Assembly (NCBI GenBank): GCA_964602715.1
Contig: CAZRSB010000007.1
Coordinates: 1 to 59,006, forward strand
Length of the DNA: 59,006 bases
Source: Natronoplasma sp964602715
GTDB taxonomy: Archaea > Thermoplasmatota > Thermoplasmata > Halarchaeoplasmatales > Halarchaeoplasmataceae
Direction of reading: 5' to 3'
Shown here: positions 33,413 through 42,697 of the stretch, one piece after another
How the letters are laid out: every line of letters starts with the position of its first letter
How positions within the stretch are numbered: position 1 is the first letter of the stretch
The notes under the pieces: generated by a model
The model's input: only the letters and a program-made list of their open reading frames with translations
Database searches by the model: none
What the model was told of the DNA's origin: nothing
Translations under genes and position numbers: made by a program

Positions 33413-35630
33413 CTCCTTCACCTCTTTTTTCTCTTATCCTAGCTAGAGTTTCTTCTGGTTCTTTATAATATGATGTGATCACTTTTGATATGTCTTTATA
33501 ATGAGAGAGATTTTCTTCCACAAGATATTTGATTATCTCTGTTCTGTTCTCAAACTCTTCATCCATCTCTTCCTGAGTCCAGTTCTTTGTTGTCATTATC
33601 TCGTCAAAATTATATGTATGTCCTTTATATTTATAACTATCTGTTGATCGCTCCCATTCAAAAACAGTATTGGTTATCAGTTCATCACTTTCCGGTTCGA
33701 AAGCTACTATCTCAGTTATCTCTTGGATCCTCCTAACTTCTTCATCATCTATCCTTGCAAAGGTTTGTATTATCACGAAATTTAGTGCAGTGAGCAGTAC
33801 TCTAGGACAGTTGATCGGTGGATTTTCTAGCCTATGAACCATGGATTGTACTGAATCTGCGTGCATTGTACTGTAAGTAACGTGGCCGGTAGCCATAGCC
33901 TGGAACATATCATGTGCTTCTTTACCTCTGACTTCTCCAACGATTATGTAGTCTGGTCTCTGTCGAAGGGCATTTCTAACAAGATCATACATATTCACCT
34001 CTCCCGGATCTTTACCTTCTCCTTGACTCATCGTTGTACCTGCTCTTGTGGTACTAGGGATCCAATTTTCATGAGGCAAATTTATCTCTCTTGTGTCTTC
34101 TAATGAGACAATTTTAAGACCTGGTGGTATAAAAAGCGTCATCGAATTAAGTGTGGCTGTTTTTCCACAGGCCGTTCCTCCTGCAACGATTGAGGATTTT
34201 TCATTCTCAACCATAAGCCAGAGATAAGCTACCATTTGCGGACTCGCAGTATTGTATTTTATAAGTTTTACTGGGGTGAAAGGTTCTTTTTTGAAACGTC
34301 TTATAGTGATGGAAGAACCTCGGGTTGATACTTCGTCGGCATAAGTAGCTTGGACCCTATGTCCTTCAGAGGTTGTTCCATCTAAGATAGGATTAGATAC
34401 AGAGACCTGTTTTCCACATCGCTGTCCCAACTGAATAATATAGGAATTCAGCCTTTCTTCTTTTTCGAATTTAATATCGGTTTTGATCGATTCATATTTT
34501 GAATGATAGATAAATATTGGTATATTGGTACCATCACAAGACATATCCTCCACGTACTCATCGCTCATAACAACATCTAATGGACCAAATCTAACATAAT
34601 CTCTAACGATATGGTATAATATGCGTTCTCTAGACCTTTCTTCTAGATCCATATTTCGGCTTTCTAGATAGCTTTTTACAGCTTCACGTATAAAAGACTC
34701 TTTATCTTTTTTTTCCATAGTTTTCCATTCATATGAAAGAGCTCTATCTAGCGTGTCTTTTATTTTCTCAAACATTTTATTTTCTTCTTCCGTAAGGGTC
34801 GGTTCTATAGCTTGATAAATATACTCTTTTTCTTCTTCATCATAAACTATTCGAGAATAACTGAAAGGTTCTCTTACTGGATTTATCTCTACAATTTCCT
34901 TTGATTCGTCTTCTAACGGAGGCATCTCGGTATAATCTGAGATTTCATCTTTAGGTTTTCCTTCAAGCAATTCTGTCTCACTAGGAAGTACAACAAAGTC
35001 TTTAATGATATTTCTTTCATATACGTCTAGCCCGTTTACAGCGTCGCCATCAAACACCAACATTTTTTCCATATGTTCTTCTTCTAGTTTGTATTCTTTA
35101 CGACCGTCAACTGTGATCCACCACTCTGAATTATCCTTAGATATATAAGCATCTCCTTCTAAAGGATGTCCTTCTCTTTTGAATTTATTAGCCAGATGAA
35201 CAGGGACTGGTGCCTCTTCAAAATATATCTCATAGTTCAGATGGTTAAAACTGAATAGAAGTGGATCATTTATTTTGTATTTTTTTTCCTCTTTTTCTAT
35301 AATCCACCATTCACCTTCTTCCTTGGATAATTGAGTATTTTCTCCGATATCATAACCCTCTTCTTCAAATTTATCTTTTAATTTCTTTGGGACTTCTCCT
35401 TCTTCGAGATTTTCAATGTATTCAGCACGATCGAGGCTGAATATATACTCATCTTTGATCTTTCCTCTTGAGACTTCAGATTTTGGCACTTTTACTCTTC
35501 TTGGTTCCCTCTCTCCAAAAAGAGATTTTAATGAGGATAAAGTCGATCTTTCTCCGTCAAATATAGAATCTGTCAGAGATGAAATGAAGCACAACATCAT
35601 ATATAGCAAAGGTAGGTGTTTCTTGGACAT
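33405..35630 (-). CDS. Type IV pilus/Tad secretion ATPase with duplicated N-terminal module
   Basis: 741 residues. The C-terminal 470 are a full secretion ATPase: Walker A AGGTACGKTA, Asp box SLEDTREINLPHEN, Walker B YIIVGEVRG, and a His box near STMHADSVQSMVHR. The N-terminal extension carries two tandem 58-residue modules (about 63-120 and 125-182) that share 21 identical positions, including EEGEVP/EEAPVP, a KF-EG pair and an EWWI core. The module is unknown to me. Where the protein really starts is unclear: the first 25 residues (HLPLLYMMLCFISSLTDSIF) look unlike the paralogue, whose comparable segment begins near SLKSLFGE. First gene of the operon. Confidence 0.88.
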   Translation of the reverse strand: MSKKHLPLLYMMLCFISSLTDSIFDGERSTLSSLKSLFGEREPRRVKVPKSEVSRGKIKDEYIFSLDRAEYIENLEEGEVPKKLKDKFEEEGYDIGENTQLSKEEGEWWIIEKEEKKYKINDPLLFSFNHLNYEIYFEEAPVPVHLANKFKREGHPLEGDAYISKDNSEWWITVDGRKEYKLEEEHMEKMLVFDGDAVNGLDVYERNIIKDFVVLPSETELLEGKPKDEISDYTEMPPLEDESKEIVEINPVREPFSYSRIVYDEEEKEYIYQAIEPTLTEEENKMFEKIKDTLDRALSYEWKTMEKKDKESFIREAVKSYLESRNMDLEERSRERILYHIVRDYVRFGPLDVVMSDEYVEDMSCDGTNIPIFIYHSKYESIKTDIKFEKEERLNSYIIQLGQRCGKQVSVSNPILDGTTSEGHRVQATYADEVSTRGSSITIRRFKKEPFTPVKLIKYNTASPQMVAYLWLMVENEKSSIVAGGTACGKTATLNSMTLFIPPGLKIVSLEDTREINLPHENWIPSTTRAGTTMSQGEGKDPGEVNMYDLVRNALRQRPDYIIVGEVRGKEAHDMFQAMATGHVTYSTMHADSVQSMVHRLENPPINCPRVLLTALNFVIIQTFARIDDEEVRRIQEITEIVAFEPESDELITNTVFEWERSTDSYKYKGHTYNFDEIMTTKNWTQEEMDEEFENRTEIIKYLVEENLSHYKDISKVITSYYKEPEETLARIREKRGEGDE
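33593..35445 (-). repeat. Placeholder extent of pilus ATPase core and 58-residue module pair
   Basis: Within the ATPase gene the two 58-residue modules map to about 35271-35444 (first) and 35085-35258 (second). They differ enough in DNA sequence that the duplication is old. The catalytic core follows downstream to about 33593. Confidence 0.5.
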
Positions 35631-35774
35631 CGAGGACCACTCTTCTTTCTTAATTACAAAATTATGAGTAAAATACTTTTCCCTAATTTATTAATATATG
35701 ATTTCCACCTATTTTTTTTCAATTCTACTTTTTTATATAGACATTTTATTTAGAATGTTGCAATTCCTTTTTAT

Positions 35775-36011
35775 CTAGTTCCAGCTCAGCCTTTTTGCCG
35801 TTCGTTCTTCTTCTGTCTGCTTTTTGTATTCTTTGTAATGTTCCTTGCACAGATAAGAATTCTTACCAGTCCCTTCTTTTATTTTTAAGTCGGTTTTCTC
35901 TTTTATCTTGTTCGTAGGTAAAGATTTCTTTTTTTTATCACTACAACCCTTTACATTGCATGTCTTTTTTTTCTTCTTTTTGCTTTTCCTCTTTCTCCTT
36001 TTACTTTCCAT
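35775..36011 (-). CDS. Small basic Cys/His protein, archaeal conserved type
   Basis: 78 residues. A Lys/Arg run (ESKRRKRKSKKKKKK) is followed by CNVKGCSD, then LCKEHYKEYKKQTEEERTAKR and a terminal LSW. Cys-x4-Cys plus Cys-x2-His would bind one zinc. I recall similar short LCKxHYK proteins in Thermoplasmata-like archaea, with no known function; nucleic-acid binding is inferred from charge. The frame stays open upstream to 36188, but that part has no basic or Cys content and overlaps the promoter of the divergent surface-protein gene, so ATG 36011 is preferred. Confidence 0.68.
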   Translation of the reverse strand: MESKRRKRKSKKKKKKTCNVKGCSDKKKKSLPTNKIKEKTDLKIKEGTGKNSYLCKEHYKEYKKQTEEERTAKRLSWN

Positions 36012-36143
36012 AATACCCACTTTTATAACGAGCATGTTGGATTTATCTTTTTCCCGGAAATAATGGTCTACAAATAAGGGTCTAAATATTCTCGGGAGAA
36101 AATGTTCCATCTTTGAAGGACTTAAAGAAGTTAGATTTAAAAA

Positions 36144-36155
36144 AATATTTATAGG
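36144..36155 (+). promoter_or_regulatory. TATA box of the PKD surface protein gene
   Basis: AATATTTATAGG gives an expected start near 36175 and a leader of about 40 nt that carries GGAGGA. Confidence 0.5.
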
Positions 36156-36215
36156 GGGTGCACTCATGATTCCGGCAGTCTCTGACAAAAATTACAACCT
36201 ATGGAGGAACTATAC

Positions 36216-39179
36216 ATGAAAGCCGGAAGAATTGGTAAGATGACTACCGCCCTGATCATTTTAGTATTGATAGCATCAGGTTTGCTGGTGGTCCAATGGA
36301 ACGCCCAGCCCATCGAAGCGACCGAAATAGAAGATGAAATGGAATTATATACTATTGATGGTTTTTTAGATGATTCAGAAGGAGAAGAACCTATCGAGGA
36401 CGATTTAGAAATCAAACTCAGGAACCTAAAGACTGGTGATATAGACCAAGCACAAACTGATGGTGATTATTTTGAATTTTCGGATCAACGTCCTGGATGG
36501 TATGAGATAATTTTACCCTCACAAATTAAAGAAGGAACCTCTTATATGAGGACTGTTAATGGTCCATTTGAAGTGATTGATGATACCTCTAGATACATGG
36601 AGGTGGACCTTGAAGTGGATCATCAAATAGTGAGTGGGACTATCATCGACGAGGACGGAGAAAAATTGGAACAAGTAGTAGAGATCACGTTTGAAAATGA
36701 GGATTTTGATTTTACAAAATCCACACATACTGAAATAAAAGAGATAGACGGTGAGAATCAAACTTACTTCGAAGCCGAAATATACGAAGGCTTCACAGGA
36801 TGGATGAGAGTTGAGAAGGAAGGTTACACCCCTCATCTTGAAGAACTCGAGGATTTTGATGGCTTGGTAGATTCTTTTGAGTTCCAGATTGGAGATGAGA
36901 TTACTAAACGACCTGTGCTTCAAGGACGTTTGTATGACGAAGAGACTGAAAGAGGGATTCGAGAGGAATTAGATGTTACCCTTTTCGATAAAGATACTGG
37001 ATTGATTTATCAGGAAACGGAGAATGGCCCTAGTTTTACTATAAGGGCTCCTGAAGGCGATTACATACTGGTTATAGATTCTCCTGACTATGCACCATAT
37101 GTCGAAGAAATTACGTTAGAAGGGTTTGTAAGCCGTGAATCAGAGGTCGAGAAAGAGGGTCCCGAAGAGTTCACCACAGAGATAGATATGGGCGATGATC
37201 CTGAAACACTGACGGTCACAAATACAAGACAACTGCTCAGCAGTACTAGGATGGAAACGATGGACTATACAGATATAGGCCTTTTGGGGATGCAGATCAA
37301 TATGGCCCTGGGCGCCCGTGATGGTTATGTGGGCGATGAGATAGATGAGTTTGAAGATAGACTAGAATACAATCTTGCAGACGTAAAGACGACAGGGGAC
37401 CTAATTATGGTCGATGGAATTTTTTACGAAATTGAGGATGATGAATTCTCTTTAGATGTGGATCTTGGCGATTTAGAAGGTGATGTTACTGCTCTTAATG
37501 AAGAAATAGAGGTCGAAGCCACGATCGAATACAGCGCTGTTGAGGAAATAGAAGAAAATTTGGATTCTTATCAGTTTGATTTGATCTTACAAAACGATCA
37601 CATCTATGGCAACTACAGAGAATTCACTTATGAACTAATACTCATGGAAGGATACGAAAGATACTTGGATTCTGAGGATGAAGTCATACCCCCTAATGTA
37701 GATGTTGAGGGACACACAGTATTGGAAATCGATCCTAAAGAAGACGGAACAGAATCTCAAGTCACATTCGATGTGCGAAGATCAGAAGAAGGTGAAGTGA
37801 ATATAATAATGCCTGATGTGAGAGGAGTAATGGAAATCGATGATGACGACATTGATTACGAGTATGTGCTCAAAGAGGGAAATGAATTTGAAATAGGTGC
37901 CGATTATGAAAGCGAAACCAGCAGTGCAATCTCTTTTGATTGGTACTGGAGAGGTCAGCACATCGGTGAAGACGAAGAGATCGAATATGCCTTTGACGAA
38001 CCAGGTGAAGGTGAGCTAGAAGTAGAAGTAGAAGACAGTGCAGGCTTTGAATATGAAGCTAGCGTTGATTTGATGATAGATGGAGAAGCCCCAACAGGAG
38101 ACCATATTATAGTGAACGAGGAAGAAGTTGAAGTAGGCGATGAAACATATGTAAACGAAACAGAAGAAATAGAGTTCAGTGCGATAGATTTTGAAGATGA
38201 ACTTACCGGTATAGGTAATTACAAATGGAATTTCAGCGATGATGCGGATATAATAGAAGGTAGTGATGAGATGAACGTTACACATGAATATGAGATCCCA
38301 GGTTATTATGAAGTATCTCTTAATGTTACTGATGGAGTAGGCAACGAAGAAAAATATCAGATCGGTCTTATAGTCAACGATACCTCAGAACCAGTTGGTG
38401 ACTTCACCATGGAATGGGACGAAGAATCCAGTGATGATGATATCTTCATAGAATTAGAACAAGATAAGGAAGTTTTCTTTGATGCTTCAGAGATAACTCC
38501 TCACGAAGAAGAGTACGATCACCCTGATTATCAGTACAACATAACATCGTATGAATGGGAGATAAAAGAATTGAATGAACAAGGTGAGGGAGTAAATTGG
38601 ACTTATGATTTCACCGAAGAGTCTCCTGGTGAATACACCATAATCTTAAACGTTACAGATGCTGCTGGTAATTTGAGGACGATTGAAAAGACGATAGAGA
38701 TTGAAGGAGAACCTGTTCCAGATCTGAGAGTGACTGATTTAACCTTCTCCGAAGACAGCGTTCGTGTAGGAGAATCTGTAAAAATAAGCGTCAACGTAAC
38801 AAATTTAGAAGAAGATGCGATAGCCGAAGAAGTGATCACGGAACTAGAGATAGAAGGTGATATGCTCGACATTGACGAAGTCTTTTATGACGAAGACGGT
38901 GATGAAAGAGATAACGAGACAATAGGAGGAGGAGAGACAGTAATGATTGAGATGGAATGGGAACCAGAAGAAGAAGGAGACAAAACAGTAAATGTGACGG
39001 TCTATGACACTTCTGTTCCTGAGGATAGAAGATTAGATGATACTGTCTCCGGAACCTTTACTGTTGATCCACCAGTTTGGAGAGAGTACTTAGTTTACGC
39101 ATTGATTCCAATAATATTGATCGGTATAACGGTAGGACTATATCTCTACAAAGACAGAATCAGCCAAGTGCTGAAGTAA
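36216..39179 (+). CDS. Large surface protein with PKD-like and CARDB-like domains
   Basis: 987 residues. The start is ATG 36216, not 36201, because ATGGAGGAACTATAC places GGAGG 8 bp before it. Residues 1-35 are a signal peptide (MTTALIILVLIASGLLVV). The N-terminal half has carboxypeptidase-regulatory-like beta repeats (SGTIIDEDGEKL, LQGRLYDEETERG). Three PKD-like domains follow from about residue 560 to 830, with typical HEYEIPGYYEVSLNVTDGVG. A CARDB-like domain (835-950, DLRVTDLTFSEDSVRVGES) and one membrane helix close the protein, with a short basic cytosolic end. It is extremely acidic and sequon-rich, so an exposed adhesion or S-layer role is likely. Confidence 0.82.
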   Translation: MKAGRIGKMTTALIILVLIASGLLVVQWNAQPIEATEIEDEMELYTIDGFLDDSEGEEPIEDDLEIKLRNLKTGDIDQAQTDGDYFEFSDQRPGWYEIILPSQIKEGTSYMRTVNGPFEVIDDTSRYMEVDLEVDHQIVSGTIIDEDGEKLEQVVEITFENEDFDFTKSTHTEIKEIDGENQTYFEAEIYEGFTGWMRVEKEGYTPHLEELEDFDGLVDSFEFQIGDEITKRPVLQGRLYDEETERGIREELDVTLFDKDTGLIYQETENGPSFTIRAPEGDYILVIDSPDYAPYVEEITLEGFVSRESEVEKEGPEEFTTEIDMGDDPETLTVTNTRQLLSSTRMETMDYTDIGLLGMQINMALGARDGYVGDEIDEFEDRLEYNLADVKTTGDLIMVDGIFYEIEDDEFSLDVDLGDLEGDVTALNEEIEVEATIEYSAVEEIEENLDSYQFDLILQNDHIYGNYREFTYELILMEGYERYLDSEDEVIPPNVDVEGHTVLEIDPKEDGTESQVTFDVRRSEEGEVNIIMPDVRGVMEIDDDDIDYEYVLKEGNEFEIGADYESETSSAISFDWYWRGQHIGEDEEIEYAFDEPGEGELEVEVEDSAGFEYEASVDLMIDGEAPTGDHIIVNEEEVEVGDETYVNETEEIEFSAIDFEDELTGIGNYKWNFSDDADIIEGSDEMNVTHEYEIPGYYEVSLNVTDGVGNEEKYQIGLIVNDTSEPVGDFTMEWDEESSDDDIFIELEQDKEVFFDASEITPHEEEYDHPDYQYNITSYEWEIKELNEQGEGVNWTYDFTEESPGEYTIILNVTDAAGNLRTIEKTIEIEGEPVPDLRVTDLTFSEDSVRVGESVKISVNVTNLEEDAIAEEVITELEIEGDMLDIDEVFYDEDGDERDNETIGGGETVMIEMEWEPEEEGDKTVNVTVYDTSVPEDRRLDDTVSGTFTVDPPVWREYLVYALIPIILIGITVGLYLYKDRISQVLK

Positions 39180-39191
39180 AAAACATAAAAT

Positions 39192-39208
39192 CTTTTTTTT
39201 CTTTTTCT
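39192..39208 (+). terminator. Poly-T terminator after the PKD surface protein gene
   Basis: Two T runs separated by C, 13 bp after the stop. The same stretch is the 3' end of convergent argS. Confidence 0.45.
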
Positions 39209-39227
39209 ATTAATTTCTTCATCAGAA

Positions 39228-40925
39228 CTACATTTTTTTAGTTTTTTCTATGCCCAATGTATCAAACACTGAAGCCATGCAATGTGTGAATCCTTTTACA
39301 ATAGATATCCTTTTCTTTTTTTGCTCATCATCTTCAGCATCAAGGACCGGATAGTCCCGGTAGAACTGATTGAATTCAGCTGCCAATTCTTGAGCGTATT
39401 GAGCAAGTTGGTGAGGAGCATTGTTCTTTTTTACCTTAAATAATATTATTGGGAATTCAGCTATTTTCTTGATCAGATCATTTTCCCCCTCGGACCAATT
39501 TTCAAAATCTGAGTTGTATAAGGTTATCTCATCATCAAGTTTTTCTAATATGCCTTGTGCACGAGCGTAACTGTATTGTATAAAAGGCGCGCTGTTGCCT
39601 TGGAAGTTAAGAGCTTCTTCCCATTTGAAATCTATCGGCTTTGAAGGCTGAACTTTTATAATATTATATCTTACAGAACTGATACCGACTTTTTTAGCTA
39701 TTTTGTTTGTATCTTTTTTAGTTAGATCATTTCTTCTTTTATTGATCTCTTCTCTAGCTTTCATAACAGCGGTATCCATGAATTCATCTATATCTACATA
39801 TTCTCCTTTTCTAGTAGACATCTCTTTACCTTCGAAGGACACAAAAGAATGAAAAATAATTTCAGGTATTGGACTAACATTCAGTGCGTTTAAAATATCT
39901 AGCATAAAATCTCCATGGGTTTTGTGATCTTCGCCCAATATGTTTATCAATTTATCAGCGTTTTTTCCTTTCCATATATGATAGGCTAGGTCTCTTGCAG
40001 GATAAAGGTTAGTACCGTCTTCTCTAGTGACATATATGTCCTTGTCATCTTCAATTTTATAGTACATTGCTCCATCGTCTTCATAGGATTTGTCTAGTTT
40101 TGAAATCCTTTTGATAACCTCTTTAACGGAGCCATCTTCTATGAAGCTCGACTCATGTTTACAGCTGTCTATTACTATATTTAATCTTTTTAAAGACTTC
40201 ATTATACCGGATAATACTGTTTCAGAGTTTTTTTTCAATGCTTTAAATATCCGCTTATCTCCCCTTTCCATCGATCTTATAATCTCTCTTATTTCTTCTT
40301 CCAAACCCTTATCATTTTCCAAAATTTGGTTTACTTTCTGATAGTACCTCACATAATCATGATCTTTTTTGTCTCTAGTCGGAGAATTGAGTTGTTTTTC
40401 ATCTATATTTTCTATACCCCATGTCAACATGGCCATTTGTCTACCTATATCGTTAACATAATATTGTCTTTCGATATCGTATCCTAATTTTTCATAGACC
40501 CTTGCTATAGTATCACCTATTATAGGGTTTCTAGCTCTTCCTACGTGTAATGGTCCAGTAGGATTTGCACTGGTATGTTCGATAAGGACTTTAATTTCTT
40601 TTTTGGGTAATTTTCCATAATCGTCTTTTTTGCTAAAACATTCTTTTAATGTCTTTTTTGTTAAAAACACCTTGTCGATATAGAAGTTCAGATAAGGTCC
40701 ATCTGGGTAGACCTTCCCATGATTGAGTTTTATTTTAGTTGACAAATCCTCAGCTATAGACTTCGGATCAGATTTTAAAATAGAGGATAATTGAAAACAG
40801 GGTAGGGCAAAATCTCCTTTTTCTTCAGGAGGTCTTTCTAGCTCTATTTTCCCTTTAGGAATTTTTTCAAACTTTTCTATAGACTTTATTATTTCGTCTT
40901 TAAAAATTAATAAAGGATAGTTCAT
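39228..40925 (-). CDS. argS: Arginyl-tRNA synthetase
   Basis: 565 residues, class I. The Add1 domain is at the N-terminus, the HIGH-equivalent is HVGR in SANPTGPLHVGRARNP, and the KMSKS position reads MSTRKG within FEGKEMSTRKGEYVD. The anticodon-binding helical domain ends the protein. Start ATG 40925 follows AAGTGAG; a GTG three codons upstream is the other option. It lies 9 bp after aRF1, so two translation genes share one transcript. Confidence 0.95.
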   Translation of the reverse strand: MNYPLLIFKDEIIKSIEKFEKIPKGKIELERPPEEKGDFALPCFQLSSILKSDPKSIAEDLSTKIKLNHGKVYPDGPYLNFYIDKVFLTKKTLKECFSKKDDYGKLPKKEIKVLIEHTSANPTGPLHVGRARNPIIGDTIARVYEKLGYDIERQYYVNDIGRQMAMLTWGIENIDEKQLNSPTRDKKDHDYVRYYQKVNQILENDKGLEEEIREIIRSMERGDKRIFKALKKNSETVLSGIMKSLKRLNIVIDSCKHESSFIEDGSVKEVIKRISKLDKSYEDDGAMYYKIEDDKDIYVTREDGTNLYPARDLAYHIWKGKNADKLINILGEDHKTHGDFMLDILNALNVSPIPEIIFHSFVSFEGKEMSTRKGEYVDIDEFMDTAVMKAREEINKRRNDLTKKDTNKIAKKVGISSVRYNIIKVQPSKPIDFKWEEALNFQGNSAPFIQYSYARAQGILEKLDDEITLYNSDFENWSEGENDLIKKIAEFPIILFKVKKNNAPHQLAQYAQELAAEFNQFYRDYPVLDAEDDEQKKKRISIVKGFTHCMASVFDTLGIEKTKKM

Positions 40926-40934
40926 AGTTCTCAC

Positions 40935-42158
40935 TTAATTAATTCTAAACCTCAGTAGTCCAGCCACTCCTCCAAATGCGTTCAACAAAAGTTCTCCTTC
41001 TTCGGATTGGTCTGATATCATCTCTACGTCAGTTCCTACATTTTCGGCCTCTTCGAAAAATAAATCGATGATATCCTCTTTTTCTATTATATTCACCTCT
41101 GAACCACATTCTGGACACTCTATATCCTCAGGAAAGCCTGTCTTGATATTGGTCATATTTTTCTCTCCACATTCTTCACACCCGAATTTTATATTCTGTT
41201 TGTTTATTCCCTCAGAGATCAATAAAGTTTCAACAGCGCCCATCCTTAGTGCTCGTAAAGTTTCTTCTTCACCATATACGGCTTTACCTCCCCGAGGATT
41301 TTTTATCTCCTCCATAAGATTATCTACTAATTCCTTTTCTTTCATTACTTCCAAGTCAGATAAAGTCTCTTGAGCATTATCCATCAGTTCTTTTAGACCG
41401 TATTCATCCGTATATCCTGTATTGAAAGTGTCGATGACCATGTTCTCTAACTCGTGATGTAGAAAACCACCTTCGACAAAATCGTCTTTGGTTCTACCCG
41501 GTCCTCCTATTATAAGACCGTCTAGATTTTCTTCCAAAAAAAGTCCGTTAGCTTTGTCACCTACACTTTTAAAGTAGCTATGGGCGGCATTTTCTATACT
41601 CCGCTCGAAACGTTGAGCTGATTGTCCTCCTTTGGAATGTTTGCTAGGAACCATCGATTGGATATGCTGCAAAGTTTCTACTTTATTACCTCTCAATATA
41701 CCTATAGTGGCTTCACTTCTGTCTATTACTAGAAGACCATAATTTTCTCTTTTACCTGTCATCTCTCTCAAAGGTTCCAAGTAGAATTCGGAATCACAAC
41801 GATACACGAAGGTCTGTATCGATTCTGGTGGTTCTACTGTTTTAGAAACCATCTCAGTTTTATCTCCGCTTACTGAAACATGACCGACGAAAAAAATAAT
41901 CCCTTTTTCAGGTACACTATCAAAATATTTTAACTTGGCTCTGATTGACTTAAGAGCTGATTGAACGTTTTTTCTGGTTGATTTAGACTTTATATTGGAA
42001 CTTTCAGACATCTCTTCGTTTAGATATGAATTAACATCATGGATAGATTTATCTGGAGGTATATAAAGAGAGATCAGTTCTGTTCCTCTTCCTTTAAGAT
42101 TTTCGATCTCTTTCATTGCTTTTTTGAATTCATACTCATCTTTCTTGGACATGTCCAT
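40935..42158 (-). CDS. prf1: Peptide chain release factor aRF1
   Basis: 407 residues, homologous to eukaryotic eRF1. The stop-codon domain holds NIKS (SSNIKSKSTRKNVQ), the catalytic loop GGQSAQRFER carries the GGQ that triggers hydrolysis, and the C-terminal domain has an archaeal zinc finger (CEECGEKN, then CPECGSEV). It reads all three stop codons with aEF1a. The second ATG at 42152 is an alternative start. It is the first gene of the pair with argS. Confidence 0.96.
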   Translation of the reverse strand: MDMSKKDEYEFKKAMKEIENLKGRGTELISLYIPPDKSIHDVNSYLNEEMSESSNIKSKSTRKNVQSALKSIRAKLKYFDSVPEKGIIFFVGHVSVSGDKTEMVSKTVEPPESIQTFVYRCDSEFYLEPLREMTGKRENYGLLVIDRSEATIGILRGNKVETLQHIQSMVPSKHSKGGQSAQRFERSIENAAHSYFKSVGDKANGLFLEENLDGLIIGGPGRTKDDFVEGGFLHHELENMVIDTFNTGYTDEYGLKELMDNAQETLSDLEVMKEKELVDNLMEEIKNPRGGKAVYGEEETLRALRMGAVETLLISEGINKQNIKFGCEECGEKNMTNIKTGFPEDIECPECGSEVNIIEKEDIIDLFFEEAENVGTDVEMISDQSEEGELLLNAFGGVAGLLRFRIN

Positions 42159-42240
42159 GTTTATCAGATTATATTGGCATAGAAAGGTGAGCGATAAAAA
42201 TCTTTCGTGATAAGACTGTTCTGATATTGTACATGAAACT

Positions 42241-42690
42241 TTATCTTGATTCTAGCTCTCTGAAAACAGCTTCTACGTTTGTTCCTGTTTCATCTAATAT
42301 ATCGTTCCATTCTTCATTGTCAGGAGCTATACCACACAATCTAGCTATTTTCATTATAGAGAGATGGTAGACTGTCTGGATTCCGGGTTCTTTTTCCCAT
42401 ATGACCACATTGCAAGGAAATAATCCTCCTATTTTCAGTGTTTGCTCTAGAGCCCTGTCTGCAATATTTGGATTGCATGCACCCAGTACATAGTATGGGT
42501 CTTTATTTGAACCCACTTTTTCATTTAGAATTTTTGCTGGTGAGAATTCTACGAGAATTCCAAATCCATTTTTTTCACAAGCTTCTCTAACACATTCAAT
42601 AGCCTCCTCGTGATCCATTTTCAATTCGATCTGTTTTTCTCCATAATCTTCAGGATTTATATCAGCTAGTTTTTTGTTTTTTTTATTCAT
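42241..42690 (-). CDS. DUF302 domain protein
   Basis: 149 residues. The DUF302 pattern is visible in EAIECVREACEKNGFGILVEF, YYVLGACNPNIADRALEQT and GLFPCNVVIWE. The family binds small ligands or supports redox chemistry, but nothing specific is known. Start ATG 42690 is chosen because AAAGGTGAA sits 8 bp before it. It is coupled to the OsmC-like gene 7 bp upstream. An extra C-terminal 35 residues includes CGIAPDNEEWND. Confidence 0.82.
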   Translation of the reverse strand: MNKKNKKLADINPEDYGEKQIELKMDHEEAIECVREACEKNGFGILVEFSPAKILNEKVGSNKDPYYVLGACNPNIADRALEQTLKIGGLFPCNVVIWEKEPGIQTVYHLSIMKIARLCGIAPDNEEWNDILDETGTNVEAVFRELESR

Positions 42691-42697
42691 GTTCTTT

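Noticed and set aside
33593..35445. The feature entry typed as repeat over the pilus ATPase
   Set aside because: It marks only a broad span. The actual repeated modules are about 35271-35444 and 35085-35258; it should not be read as a separate repeat element.
36012..36188. Upstream extension of the small basic Cys/His protein
   Set aside because: The extra 59 residues overlap the divergent promoter, and the ATG at 36011 begins the basic Cys/His protein.
36201..36215. Earlier ATG of the PKD surface protein
   Set aside because: GGAGG lies inside this segment, 8 bp before ATG 36216, so the later start is supported.
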